A stretch of DNA of 45,341 bases, taken from Bacteroidetes bacterium GWA2_32_17 (GTDB taxonomy: Bacteria > Bacteroidota > Bacteroidia > Bacteroidales > GWA2-32-17). The translations under genes and the position numbers were made by a program. The notes under the pieces are model-generated. The model worked only from the letters and a program-made list of their open reading frames with translations, did no database searches and was not told the DNA's origin. Position 1 is the stretch's first letter. The number at the start of each line of letters is the position of its first letter. The stretch covers positions 18,146-63,486 of the forward strand of contig MENF01000127.1 in assembly GCA_001769035.1 (NCBI GenBank), written 5' to 3'. This document shows, piece after piece, positions 9,601 to 18,825 of the stretch.

Positions 9601-10386
9601 ATGAATATAAAAAATTTATTGACAACTTTTGCGATAGTATCAGTTGTTATGGTATTAGGGTGTAAAAAAGAAGCGGATACAACTCCAGTAGTTACAAATC
9701 CGATAGTAATACCTCTTCAAACAGTAGTACAATCAACAATTAATCTTAGATCAACAATTGATTATGTGATTTTAGCTGGCTCGTTAATTTCAAACGTTCC
9801 AACATCAGCAATTACCGGAAATATCGGACTAAGCCCAGCTGCTGGTTCGTTTATTACTGGTTTTGGAGCCACAGAAATTACTGGAACAATATACACAGTA
9901 GATGCTTCTGGTCCTGCTGGTTCAGTACCTAATGCAGTTGGACTTACTGCAGCCAAAGGTGATTTAACAACAGCATATAACGATGCTGCCGGACGTACAT
10001 CAACTGATATTGTACTTCTTTCAGGAAACATTGGCGGATTAACACTAACACCTGGGTTATATAAATCAAGTGGCTCACTTGAAATATCATCAGGTGATCT
10101 TACTTTTGATGCCAAAGGAAATGCAAGTGCAATATTCATAATACAGATAGCTTCAACACTCACTACCACTTCTGGTCGAAAAGTTATTCTTAGCGGAGGG
10201 GCATTAGCTTCTAACATTTTTTGGCAGGTTGGTACTTCAGCCACTATTGGAACAACATCTGTTATTAAAGGAACAATAATGGCAGATCAATCTATTTCAA
10301 TGAATACTGGTGCTACAATTGAAGGAAGATTATTAGCTCGTATTGCTGCAGTAACATTAAAGAGTAATACAATTGTAAAACCATAA
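9601..10386 (+). CDS. DUF3494 (ice-binding-protein-like) lipoprotein, paralogue of 8680-9423
   Basis: VLGCKKEAD lipobox; same DUF3494 motifs; extra insert around AAGSFITGFGATEITGTIYTVDASGPAGSVPNAVG. Confidence 0.85.
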   Translation: MNIKNLLTTFAIVSVVMVLGCKKEADTTPVVTNPIVIPLQTVVQSTINLRSTIDYVILAGSLISNVPTSAITGNIGLSPAAGSFITGFGATEITGTIYTVDASGPAGSVPNAVGLTAAKGDLTTAYNDAAGRTSTDIVLLSGNIGGLTLTPGLYKSSGSLEISSGDLTFDAKGNASAIFIIQIASTLTTTSGRKVILSGGALASNIFWQVGTSATIGTTSVIKGTIMADQSISMNTGATIEGRLLARIAAVTLKSNTIVKP

Positions 10387-10408
10387 TCCAAAGCTTTAAA
10401 AATATAAA

Positions 10409-10440
10409 AGAGCAGTATTCATTTATTACTGCTCTTTTTT
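10409..10440 (+). terminator. rho-independent terminator
   Basis: AGAGCAGTA...TACTGCTCT then T-run. Confidence 0.8.
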
Positions 10441-10456
10441 GTTATCTAAAAAAGCA

Positions 10457-10522
10457 TGTGTGAATTATGTAATTAAATTACAGAGTTATGTAACAGTTTT
10501 GCTGTTAATAGGATCATCTTTG
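10457..10522 (+). promoter_or_regulatory. regulon promoter copy 6 (1 nt shorter to TTTG)
   Basis: tgtgtgaattatGTAATtaaattacagagttatGTAAC...atctTTG; 21-bp repeat spacing kept, offset 53 instead of 54. Confidence 0.75.
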
Positions 10523-10558
10523 TATTGTAATAATTCATTAAATATAAGTAATATAAAA

Positions 10559-13111
10559 ATGAAAAATTCCCTCATAAAGAAAATTAATTCAGATAAAATT
10601 AATCTTCATAAAAAGATAAAGATTATTTTAAAAGTGATTCTTGGTTTTGGGATTATTGCTGCATTATTTTTTATTTCTACAAATATCGCCCATCATAAAT
10701 TTTCACGATTATCCTCAAAAGTGTCAGCAATATTGGAGCCGAGCATCAAGCTTGTCAAGTTAAAAGAAATCTCTGATTGTCTTTATGGTGCTGAAGCAAA
10801 TGTAAAAGCATATACTATTAATCAAGATACAGTTTATTTACTTAAATATGAGAACTATATTAATTTTCTAAATAGCCGACTGGACACTTTGCTTTATATG
10901 TCTTCCGAAGGTGGAATAGTTGATATAAATCAAGCAAAAATTAATCATGTGTTTGCTTTACAGATTGACACATTAAGTCAACTTATTAATTTAAGACTTG
11001 ATCTATTCAATGAATATATTGAATTAAAAGCAGGTGAAAATTCTCAGGACGTACTTTTGCAATTGCTTAAAAAAATAAAAATTAAAAAATACGATGTAAA
11101 TAATAAATCAGAACAAAGTACAGAAACTCATAAAAAGTCGTTTTTCTCGCAATTGTTCTCTTCAAATAAAAATAAAATTTATACTAAAGATGCGGCTCAA
11201 AAAAATATTCTAAATATTATTACTCAATCACAGAAAGAAGAACAAATAAAAGAAGATTTGCAATTGTCCGTAGAAGTTAAAATTAATAAACATGAATATG
11301 TAGTAATGAATAGCATTTTATTTCTTTTGAAAAACATGGAAGAAAAAGAACTTACCGAAGGAATTAATAGAATAAAGATGGCAACCAATGAAACTACTAC
11401 CCAAATTAGTTTAATTAGTTATTGGTTCGCATTATTCGGGCTGATTTTAGCACTTATGTTTTCGTATTTTATTTATATAGATATTCGTAAAGTCAGACGT
11501 TTTAATGAATTGATTTTATTTGCAAAAGTAAATGCTGAAAAATTGGCTGCTCAATATTCATTGAGTCTTATTGAAGCAAGTCTTGATCCGTTGATAACAA
11601 TTAACTCGGAAGGCAAAATTACCGATATGAATGAAGCAACTGTAAATATTACTGGATTATCACGTGAATATTTAACAGGTTCTGATTTCTTCGATTATTT
11701 CACTGATTCACAAAAAGCCCGTGAGGTATATCAGGATGTGTTCAAAAAAGGATCAGTTTCAGATTTTCCGCTTGTACTTCGTCATAAGGATGGAAAGCTT
11801 ACAGATGTTTTGTTTAATGGATCAGTTTATAAAGATTATATAGGAAATGTATTAGGGGTGGTTGTCGTTGCACGTGATATAACAAATCAAATAATATTTG
11901 AAAATGAATTGATCGAAGCAAAAAGATATGCAGAAAAAGCCACAATAAAAGCAGAAGATTCAAATAGATTAATCGAAGCATTTTTGGCTAATATGAGTCA
12001 CGAAATTCGTACACCTATGAATGCTATTATGGGCTTTTCAGATTTGTTATCAAAAAGAAAACTTGAAGAAAAGGAAAAGCAATATGTAACTGCGATTAAG
12101 TCAGCTGGAGAAAATCTTTTAACAATAATCAATGACATACTTGATATATCAAAGATTGAAGCAGGTATGATGTCTTTTGAATCAGTTACATTTAGCGTTA
12201 AAGAGACTTTAAAATCGCTCAATTTATTGCTGTCGAAAAAGGCAAAAGACAAAAATCTTGATTTGTTATTCAGTTGTGATAAAAATGTGCCTGATGTTGT
12301 GTTAGGAGACCATATGCGACTTACCCAAATTATAATAAACCTTGTTGATAATGCCATTAAGTTTACAAAAAACGGAAGTGTACAATTACATACAAAAGTT
12401 CTAAATAATAGGGAAGAAAACACTGTAATTGAATTTTCGATAAAAGATACAGGTATTGGAATACCTCAAGATAAAATGGAGCAAATTTTTGAGCGATTCA
12501 GGCAGGCAGAAGAAGCATATACAACTAGATTGTATGGTGGAACAGGGCTAGGTTTATGTATAGCAAAACAGTTGGTTGAATTGCAAGGCGGTACTTTATC
12601 AGTTAAAAGCGAATTAAATGTAGGTTCAGTATTTACTTTTTGTGTTCCATACAAAAAAGCATCTCAATTAAAAGTTCCCTCTGGGACGGTTCAAAAGAAA
12701 TGTAATATGGAAGAACTGAGTAAATTAAATATATTACTGGTTGAAGACAGTCAATTAAATGTACAGTTGATTTTAAGTTTGTTTTCTGAATATAATTTGA
12801 AATTACAAACGGCAGAGAATGGAAGTGTATGTATTGAAAAACTCAAAGAAAATAATGGTTCGACTCCACTTACCACATGTTTTGACATTATCCTAATGGA
12901 CATGGAAATGCCCGTGATGAATGGATATGAGGCAACAATTAAAATCAGAAAAGAATTAAAAGACAATATACCAATAATTGCAATGACAGCTCATGCAATG
13001 GCAGGTGAAAAAGAAAGGTGTTTGAGTTTAGGCATGAACGATTATATTTCCAAACCGATAAATTCTATTCTTCTTTTCGAAAAAATGTATGAATTAACAA
13101 TAAAGAATTAA
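10559..13111 (+). CDS. membrane hybrid histidine kinase: TM-sensor-TM-PAS-HisKA-HATPase-REC
   Basis: Start moved from 10439 to ATG 10559 because promoter copy 6 lies inside the upstream extension; [48 protein letters not shown]. Confidence 0.9.
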   Translation: MKNSLIKKINSDKINLHKKIKIILKVILGFGIIAALFFISTNIAHHKFSRLSSKVSAILEPSIKLVKLKEISDCLYGAEANVKAYTINQDTVYLLKYENYINFLNSRLDTLLYMSSEGGIVDINQAKINHVFALQIDTLSQLINLRLDLFNEYIELKAGENSQDVLLQLLKKIKIKKYDVNNKSEQSTETHKKSFFSQLFSSNKNKIYTKDAAQKNILNIITQSQKEEQIKEDLQLSVEVKINKHEYVVMNSILFLLKNMEEKELTEGINRIKMATNETTTQISLISYWFALFGLILALMFSYFIYIDIRKVRRFNELILFAKVNAEKLAAQYSLSLIEASLDPLITINSEGKITDMNEATVNITGLSREYLTGSDFFDYFTDSQKAREVYQDVFKKGSVSDFPLVLRHKDGKLTDVLFNGSVYKDYIGNVLGVVVVARDITNQIIFENELIEAKRYAEKATIKAEDSNRLIEAFLANMSHEIRTPMNAIMGFSDLLSKRKLEEKEKQYVTAIKSAGENLLTIINDILDISKIEAGMMSFESVTFSVKETLKSLNLLLSKKAKDKNLDLLFSCDKNVPDVVLGDHMRLTQIIINLVDNAIKFTKNGSVQLHTKVLNNREENTVIEFSIKDTGIGIPQDKMEQIFERFRQAEEAYTTRLYGGTGLGLCIAKQLVELQGGTLSVKSELNVGSVFTFCVPYKKASQLKVPSGTVQKKCNMEELSKLNILLVEDSQLNVQLILSLFSEYNLKLQTAENGSVCIEKLKENNGSTPLTTCFDIILMDMEMPVMNGYEATIKIRKELKDNIPIIAMTAHAMAGEKERCLSLGMNDYISKPINSILLFEKMYELTIKN

Positions 13112-13115
13112 TGAG

Positions 13116-13544
13116 ATGAAAGCTACTGAATCCGAAAATAATATCCAATTATCTGAGCCTGTATGTGATTTCAGATATCTAATTGACATTGTAAATGGGA
13201 AAACATACTTGATAAGTGGGATAATGGATGTTTTTCTCAAACAAGTTCCAGAAGATATTCAATGTATTAATGAAGCTATAACAAACACAGATTATAAAAC
13301 GATAAAGAGCTATACTCACACAATGAAATCGTCAGTTTCAATCATGGGAATTTCTATACTTATGCCTGTTTTAATGGAGATGGAGAATCTGGGAATAGCT
13401 GAAACTGATATTGAAAAAATAAAACAACTGAATTTGAAACTCAAGGTAATATGTGTACAAGCAATAGATGAAATTAAAAAGGAAAAACTCAATTATAATC
13501 ATGCAATATTAAAAAAAACAATAAATAAAAACTCGAAATCATGA
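13116..13544 (+). CDS. stand-alone Hpt-domain phosphotransfer protein
   Basis: SYTHTMKSSVSIMG motif; immediately downstream of hybrid kinase. Confidence 0.75.
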   Translation: MKATESENNIQLSEPVCDFRYLIDIVNGKTYLISGIMDVFLKQVPEDIQCINEAITNTDYKTIKSYTHTMKSSVSIMGISILMPVLMEMENLGIAETDIEKIKQLNLKLKVICVQAIDEIKKEKLNYNHAILKKTINKNSKS

Positions 13545-14065
13545 ATAACAAAAATCAAATAAATATTTTTATTGTAGAAGACAATAAAGTATTCACGCTG
13601 GCGATGAAAGCGGATATAGAAACAGCTTTCCCAAAAATGCTCATAAAGATACATTCATTTGAAACAGGAGAAAAGTGCATGGAAAAATTCATGCAAGTAA
13701 TGCCCGAAATAGTTATTCTTGACTATCATCTTAATAGCAAATACCCGGAAGCAGCGGACGGCATTAAAGTGTTGGACTGGATTAAAAAGGCGAACTATAA
13801 AACGGAGGTTATTATGCTAACCCGTGATGACAATATTGATATTGCTTTAAAATCATTTAAACATGGAGCTTTAGATTATATTGTTAAAACAGAAACGAAA
13901 TTCAGAAAAATTAATTATTCACTATTCAATTTCTTTAAAATAATGGAAGCAAGAAGAGAGACGAAAATATATAAGTTTATTGTTATTGCAATATGCCTAT
14001 TTGTTGCGATTGTAGTTGGAATAGCGACTGCCATTCAGATATTTTCTCCATCACTTTTAAAATAA
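13541..14065 (+). CDS. receiver-domain protein with C-terminal transmembrane helix
   Basis: FIVEDNKVF, IVILDYHLNSK, VIMLTRDDN; C-terminal FIVIAICLFVAIVVGIATAIQIF. Confidence 0.85.
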   Translation: MNNKNQINIFIVEDNKVFTLAMKADIETAFPKMLIKIHSFETGEKCMEKFMQVMPEIVILDYHLNSKYPEAADGIKVLDWIKKANYKTEVIMLTRDDNIDIALKSFKHGALDYIVKTETKFRKINYSLFNFFKIMEARRETKIYKFIVIAICLFVAIVVGIATAIQIFSPSLLK

Positions 14066-14087
14066 AAACAATTTAAACTCAAAAAAC

Positions 14088-14525
14088 ATGAACATATTCA
14101 CAAATTTTTTCAAAAAAATTACCGTGTGCGAAAAAACTATTTTTATTGTGGAAGATAATGAAATATACGCAAAATCATTGCAAATATTCATACAATCACG
14201 TTTTCCCAAGATTAAAGAAATAATAATTTTCAAAATTGGAGAAACCTGTTTAATGGAGTTACACCGCAATCCAAGCATCGTTATAATGGATTATTTTCTT
14301 AACTCTAAATACGAGGAAGCAGATAACGGGCTTGAAATAATTAAACGTATTAAAACACAAAAACCACAAACAAATATTATTGTTTTAAGTGCTCAGGAGA
14401 AATTCGATGTCGTTATAGAAGCAATTAAACAATATGATTGCAACTATGTACAAAAAGATCAAGAAGCATTTAACAAAGTAGAGCAGCTCATTAAAAATTT
14501 TAATCAAAAAAAACTCGGTATTTGA
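14088..14525 (+). CDS. single-domain response regulator
   Basis: FIVEDNEIYAKSLQ, IVIMDYFLNSK, IIVLSAQEK. Confidence 0.8.
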   Translation: MNIFTNFFKKITVCEKTIFIVEDNEIYAKSLQIFIQSRFPKIKEIIIFKIGETCLMELHRNPSIVIMDYFLNSKYEEADNGLEIIKRIKTQKPQTNIIVLSAQEKFDVVIEAIKQYDCNYVQKDQEAFNKVEQLIKNFNQKKLGI

Positions 14526-14568
14526 GCCGTTAATTATTATATACTAATATCTATTAAAACTCGAAATC

Positions 14569-15093
14569 ATGAACAAAAAGAATCAAATTAAAATTTTTAT
14601 TGTAGAAGACAATAATGTATTCGCTCTTGCTCTGAAAGCGGATTTAGAAACCTCTTTTGTAAACATGCCCATTCAGATACATTTATTTGAAACTGGTGAA
14701 AAATGCATGGAAAAACTCAAGCAAGAAAAACCTCAAATTGTTATTCTCGATTATCATCTGAATAGTAAAAATTCTGATGCTGCAGATGGAGTTAAAGTTT
14801 TAGACTGGATAAAAAAAGAAAATAATGAAACCTATGTTATTATGTTGACACGTGATGATAATATTGATATTGCATTACAATCACTTAAGCATGGAGCCAA
14901 CGATTATGTTGTTAAAACTGATACACAGTTCAGAAAAATTATTTTTTCATTATTCAATTTCTTTAAAATAATGAACGCAAAGAGTGAATTAAAAAGATAT
15001 AAATATATTCTTATTGCAACATTTCTATGTGTTTCTTTATTGGTATGTGGCGTACTTGCAATTTGGTTCTTTGCGTCTGCTCTTTTGAGATAA
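14569..15093 (+). CDS. receiver-domain protein with C-terminal transmembrane helix, paralogue of 13541-14065
   Basis: FIVEDNNVF, IVILDYHLNSK, VIMLTRDDN; C-terminal ILIATFLCVSLLVCGVLAIWFFA. Confidence 0.85.
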   Translation: MNKKNQIKIFIVEDNNVFALALKADLETSFVNMPIQIHLFETGEKCMEKLKQEKPQIVILDYHLNSKNSDAADGVKVLDWIKKENNETYVIMLTRDDNIDIALQSLKHGANDYVVKTDTQFRKIIFSLFNFFKIMNAKSELKRYKYILIATFLCVSLLVCGVLAIWFFASALLR

Positions 15094-15127
15094 AAACATA
15101 TCCGATTAATCCTACATTTTTAAAGTA

Positions 15128-15162
15128 GTACTGCATCTTATGACAGATATGCAGTTTTTTAT
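15128..15162 (+). terminator. probable rho-independent terminator
   Basis: ACTGCAT...ATGCAGT followed by T-run. Confidence 0.6.
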
Positions 15163-15200
15163 TTTCCTTATATAAATGCGTTAAAAATAGAAAAAGTAAA

Positions 15201-15267
15201 TGTGTGAATGATGTAATTTATTTCTAAAGTTATGTAACAGATACTGCGATTAAGGAACGCACCTTTG
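15201..15267 (+). promoter_or_regulatory. regulon promoter copy 7
   Basis: tgtgtgaatgatGTAATttatttctaaagttatGTAAC...acctTTG; same spacing. Confidence 0.8.
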
Positions 15268-15272
15268 TCCTG

Positions 15273-15292
15273 TTGTGAAAATTCATTCACAA
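15273..15292 (+). promoter_or_regulatory. 5'-leader hairpin TTGTGAA-AATTCA-TTCACAA
   Basis: Identical to the copy at 7443-7462. Confidence 0.65.
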
Positions 15293-15308
15293 TGTAAATT
15301 CAAATAAA

Positions 15309-16937
15309 ATGAAAAATCAATTACTCTTTGCATTAATAGCAGTTATGCTGTTTTTAATGCCAACTTTAAATTATGCACAGGCTCCATCACTTGGAACCGC
15401 TGCTGATTTTGTTCTCTTTTCGACAGATGGAGCAGTAAGCAATTCAGGAATATCTCAGCTTACTGGAAATGTTGGAACAAACAATGGTTCTAGTACCGCT
15501 TTTGGTAACGTAAACGGTGTTATGCACGATGGAGATGGTGTAAGCGCACAGTGTGCAGCAGATTTGCTTATTGCATACAATCAACTTGCAAGTACAACTC
15601 CAACATATTTTCCTGCCCCATTATTAGGAAACGGACAGATTCTAATTGCAGGTGTGTATTCTATTTCTAGCGCAACAACGCTGAATTTAGACCTTACTTT
15701 AAATGCACAAGGTAATTCCAATGCCGTATTTATTTTTCAAGTTCAAGGACCACTTTCTACAAACGCTAATTCTAAAATTAAATTAATTAATGGAGCATTA
15801 GCATGTAATGTGTTTTGGAAAGTTGAAGGTCTTGTTAGTATGGCATCAGGAACATTCATGAGAGGAACTATCATTGCTAATAACGCAGCTATTAACATGA
15901 ATACAGGCGACACACTCGAAGGCAGAGCACTTTCTACTGCTGGTGCTGTCACTATTGACGGAGTACTTGCTTATACGCCAATCGGTTGCGGAAGTCCGGT
16001 TCTTACAGGACCATTGGCTCCAGTACTTGGTGGTGCTGCCTGCTATGCGATATTTTCTTCAGATGGTGCAGTTTATAATTCTGGAATAACAAATATTACT
16101 GGTGATGTTGGAAGTAACAATGGTTCAGCTACAGGATTTGATTCATTATTAGTAACAGGCATTCTTCACCTTATACCAGATGTTTCAACAGCAGTATGTG
16201 CAGCAGATTTATTAGTTGCATACAATTATGTAAATACACTACAATATGAAATTGAATTATTGTATCCAGCAGAGTTTGGAAATAATCTTGTTCTTACACC
16301 TCATACATACTTAATGAATGCTGCTGCAACATTTACTGATACGCTATACCTGAATGCACAAGGTAATGCAGATGCTGTATTTGTAATTCAAATTAACGGA
16401 GCCTTAACAACTAGTACTTATTCAAAAGTCAGGTTAATAAATGGTGCGCAGGCAAAAAATGTTTATTGGAAGATAGAAGGAGCTGTAAGTATAAATAATT
16501 ATTCAATATTTTGTGGAACTATTATTTGTAACAACGGTGCTTTAGGCGCATTAAATACAGGGGTAATTCTTGATGGTCGTGCACTAACAACTACAGGTGC
16601 CTTTACAACCACTGCCATGAATGCAGTTGCTACAATGATACCTGGTAATTGTGCCTCACTAAGTGTTCCAACTCTTGATGCCTCAGATACTAAAGAAACC
16701 ATTACTATTGCTCCAAACCCATTTAGTTCATTTACTAGCATTAGAATAAATGATGAATCTCAAATTAACAGTGCTGAATTAAAGATATATAATATTTTGG
16801 GTGAAGAAGTTATTAATATTACAGTTACAAGGCAATTAACTACTCTTGAAACAAATAATCTTCCTAAAGGAATGTATTTTTACAGTGTTTTAAATAATAA
16901 TAAATCGATACAATCAGGCAAGCTGATTTCTCAATAG
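15309..16937 (+). CDS. secreted protein with two DUF3494 domains and a T9SS C-terminal sorting domain
   Basis: Two DUF3494 repeats (ADFVLFSTDGAVSNSGISQLTGNVG / CYAIFSSDGAVYNSGITNITGDVG); C-terminal IAPNPFSSFTSIRI...LKIYNILGEEV...LPKGMYFYSV...GKLISQ. Confidence 0.88.
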   Translation: MKNQLLFALIAVMLFLMPTLNYAQAPSLGTAADFVLFSTDGAVSNSGISQLTGNVGTNNGSSTAFGNVNGVMHDGDGVSAQCAADLLIAYNQLASTTPTYFPAPLLGNGQILIAGVYSISSATTLNLDLTLNAQGNSNAVFIFQVQGPLSTNANSKIKLINGALACNVFWKVEGLVSMASGTFMRGTIIANNAAINMNTGDTLEGRALSTAGAVTIDGVLAYTPIGCGSPVLTGPLAPVLGGAACYAIFSSDGAVYNSGITNITGDVGSNNGSATGFDSLLVTGILHLIPDVSTAVCAADLLVAYNYVNTLQYEIELLYPAEFGNNLVLTPHTYLMNAAATFTDTLYLNAQGNADAVFVIQINGALTTSTYSKVRLINGAQAKNVYWKIEGAVSINNYSIFCGTIICNNGALGALNTGVILDGRALTTTGAFTTTAMNAVATMIPGNCASLSVPTLDASDTKETITIAPNPFSSFTSIRINDESQINSAELKIYNILGEEVINITVTRQLTTLETNNLPKGMYFYSVLNNNKSIQSGKLISQ

Positions 16938-17013
16938 TAAATTAATTCATAAATATTTAAACTCTCTATCTTGATGTAAATCCGGGTGGAGAGTTTTCTT
17001 TTTATAATAAAAT

Positions 17014-17079
17014 ATGTGAATGATGTAACTTATTTCAAGAGTTGTGTAACATATTACAATGTTAATAGATTCACCTTTG
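17014..17079 (+). promoter_or_regulatory. regulon promoter copy 8
   Basis: atgtgaatgatGTAACttatttcaagagttgtGTAAC...cacctTTG; same spacing. Confidence 0.8.
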
Positions 17080-17119
17080 TATATGTGAAAATTCATTAAC
17101 AGATAAAAACTTAAATAAA

Positions 17120-17305
17120 ATGAACACAACAGAAATAGAAGGAAACTGGAACGAGCAAAAAGGCAAGTTAAAACAGAAATTCGCATTCTTAACAGACAAT
17201 GATTTAATGTTTAAAGAAGGACAAAAAGATGAAATGCTTGGAAAACTTCAAATAAAACTTGGTAAAAGCATGGAAGTATTGCACAAGATTATTAAAGAAC
17301 TTTAA
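17120..17305 (+). CDS. CsbD family stress protein
   Basis: MNTTEIEGNWNEQKGKLKQKFAFLTDNDLMFKEGQKDEMLGKLQIKLG. Confidence 0.85.
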   Translation: MNTTEIEGNWNEQKGKLKQKFAFLTDNDLMFKEGQKDEMLGKLQIKLGKSMEVLHKIIKEL

Positions 17306-17351
17306 TCAAATATTTTTTTAAATAAATTAATAACAATTAAAATCACTCAAA

Positions 17352-17792
17352 ATGAAAAAAACAATTTTTGTCCTCGCAATAGCAACGCTTATTGGAGGAA
17401 CCGTGTTAACCAGCTGCCAGTCATCATCACAAAAGGTAGATAGTGCCCAACATGATGTAATTATGGCGAAATTTGATCTTCACGATGCCAAATTGGAATA
17501 CCAGACAGATATTGATAATTTAAAAAAAGTAACAGCAGAAAAGATTGCAGCAAACGACAAGATTCTGGCTGAGTTTGATGCAAGAATTGAGACTCAAAAA
17601 GTAGCTACCAAAGCCGATTACAAAAAGAAAGTTATTGAACTGGAACAAAAAAACAGTGATTTAAAAATGAAGATGGCTAATTACAAAGAACAGGGAAAAG
17701 AAAACTGGGAAAAATTCAAAGCAGATTTTAATAAAAGTTTGGATGAACTGGCTAAAGCATTTAAAGGTTTAGCGGTTTTAAATACCAAATAA
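17352..17792 (+). CDS. coiled-coil lipoprotein
   Basis: Lipobox VLTSCQSS followed by long charged helix. Confidence 0.65.
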   Translation: MKKTIFVLAIATLIGGTVLTSCQSSSQKVDSAQHDVIMAKFDLHDAKLEYQTDIDNLKKVTAEKIAANDKILAEFDARIETQKVATKADYKKKVIELEQKNSDLKMKMANYKEQGKENWEKFKADFNKSLDELAKAFKGLAVLNTK

Positions 17793-17847
17793 TATGGAAT
17801 CTAATAATAAAGAAAAAGTATTAACAATAAAATTTAAAATAAACAAA

Positions 17848-18489
17848 ATGAAAAATTTAATATTAACAATCGTATCTGTTGCTTTTATAACAAGCATCAG
17901 TGTTGCACAGGAAAACGAAACAGATTTTCGTGAACAACTTCAGTTTGGTGGTAAGGTAGGGGTAAACTACTCTAATGTATATGACTCACAAGGAGATGAA
18001 TTTCATGCAGATGCTAAATGTGGATTAATAGCAGGTGGCTTTGTTGCAATCCCCATCGGGAAATATATAGGTCTTCAACCTGAAATACTATTTTCACAAA
18101 AAGGATTCCAGGCAACAGGCGTAATCCTTGGCAGCACTTATAAAATTAGCCGTACTACAAGTTATATTGATGTGCCTCTATTTTTTTCACTTAAACCAAG
18201 TGAATTTATTACAGTGTTGGCAGGTCCTCAATTTTCTTATCTGATCAAGCAAAAAGATACATTTTCAAGCTCACCTGCTAGTTACGCTCAGGAGCAAGAA
18301 TTTAAAACCGATAATATTCGTAAAAACACGTTGTGTTTTATATTTGGTGGTGACATTAACCTCAAACATATTGTACTTGGTGCAAGAGCAGGATGGGATA
18401 TTCAGAATAATACTGGAGATGGAACTTCTACGACACCTCGATACAAAAATGTATGGTATCAGGCAACTGTAGGATACAAATTTTATTGA
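17848..18489 (+). CDS. outer-membrane beta-barrel protein (start moved from 17794)
   Basis: MKNLILTIVSVAFITSISVAQ signal peptide at in-frame ATG 17848; FGGKVGVNYSNVY, LQPEILFSQKGF, IDVPLFFSL, GPQFSYL. Confidence 0.8.
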   Translation: MKNLILTIVSVAFITSISVAQENETDFREQLQFGGKVGVNYSNVYDSQGDEFHADAKCGLIAGGFVAIPIGKYIGLQPEILFSQKGFQATGVILGSTYKISRTTSYIDVPLFFSLKPSEFITVLAGPQFSYLIKQKDTFSSSPASYAQEQEFKTDNIRKNTLCFIFGGDINLKHIVLGARAGWDIQNNTGDGTSTTPRYKNVWYQATVGYKFY

Positions 18490-18825
18490 ATTAAATAAGT
18501 ATTTGTTATACTTGTTAAATAAGAATCACAGATTATTACTTTTTAAAGATATTTACTGCCATTAGAAAATTATTGATATGGTTGATAATAAATACTTAAA
18601 TGGAGATAAATGGAATCAATAAGAACAATTTCTACTTCTAGCGTCTGCCTGCAGGCAAAGGGTAAGCGATGGTCGACTCTCCTTCAACTGACTAATGACA
18701 ATCTTTTCACCATGATTAAGGATTAAATTTATATGCCTTTTAACCATATTACATTTAAATTAAAAACCTTATTTTTGCAACTCAAAATAAATATAAGAAT
18801 AGAAGTGTAATTAAAACAAAATACT

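Noticed and set aside
9762-10244. 160-aa minus-strand ORF opposite DUF3494
   Set aside because: Shadow ORF of a well-supported DUF3494 gene
18640-18660. GTCTGCCTGCAGGCAAAG palindromic stretch
   Set aside because: Short, single copy in window, no clear context beyond intergenic repeat debris
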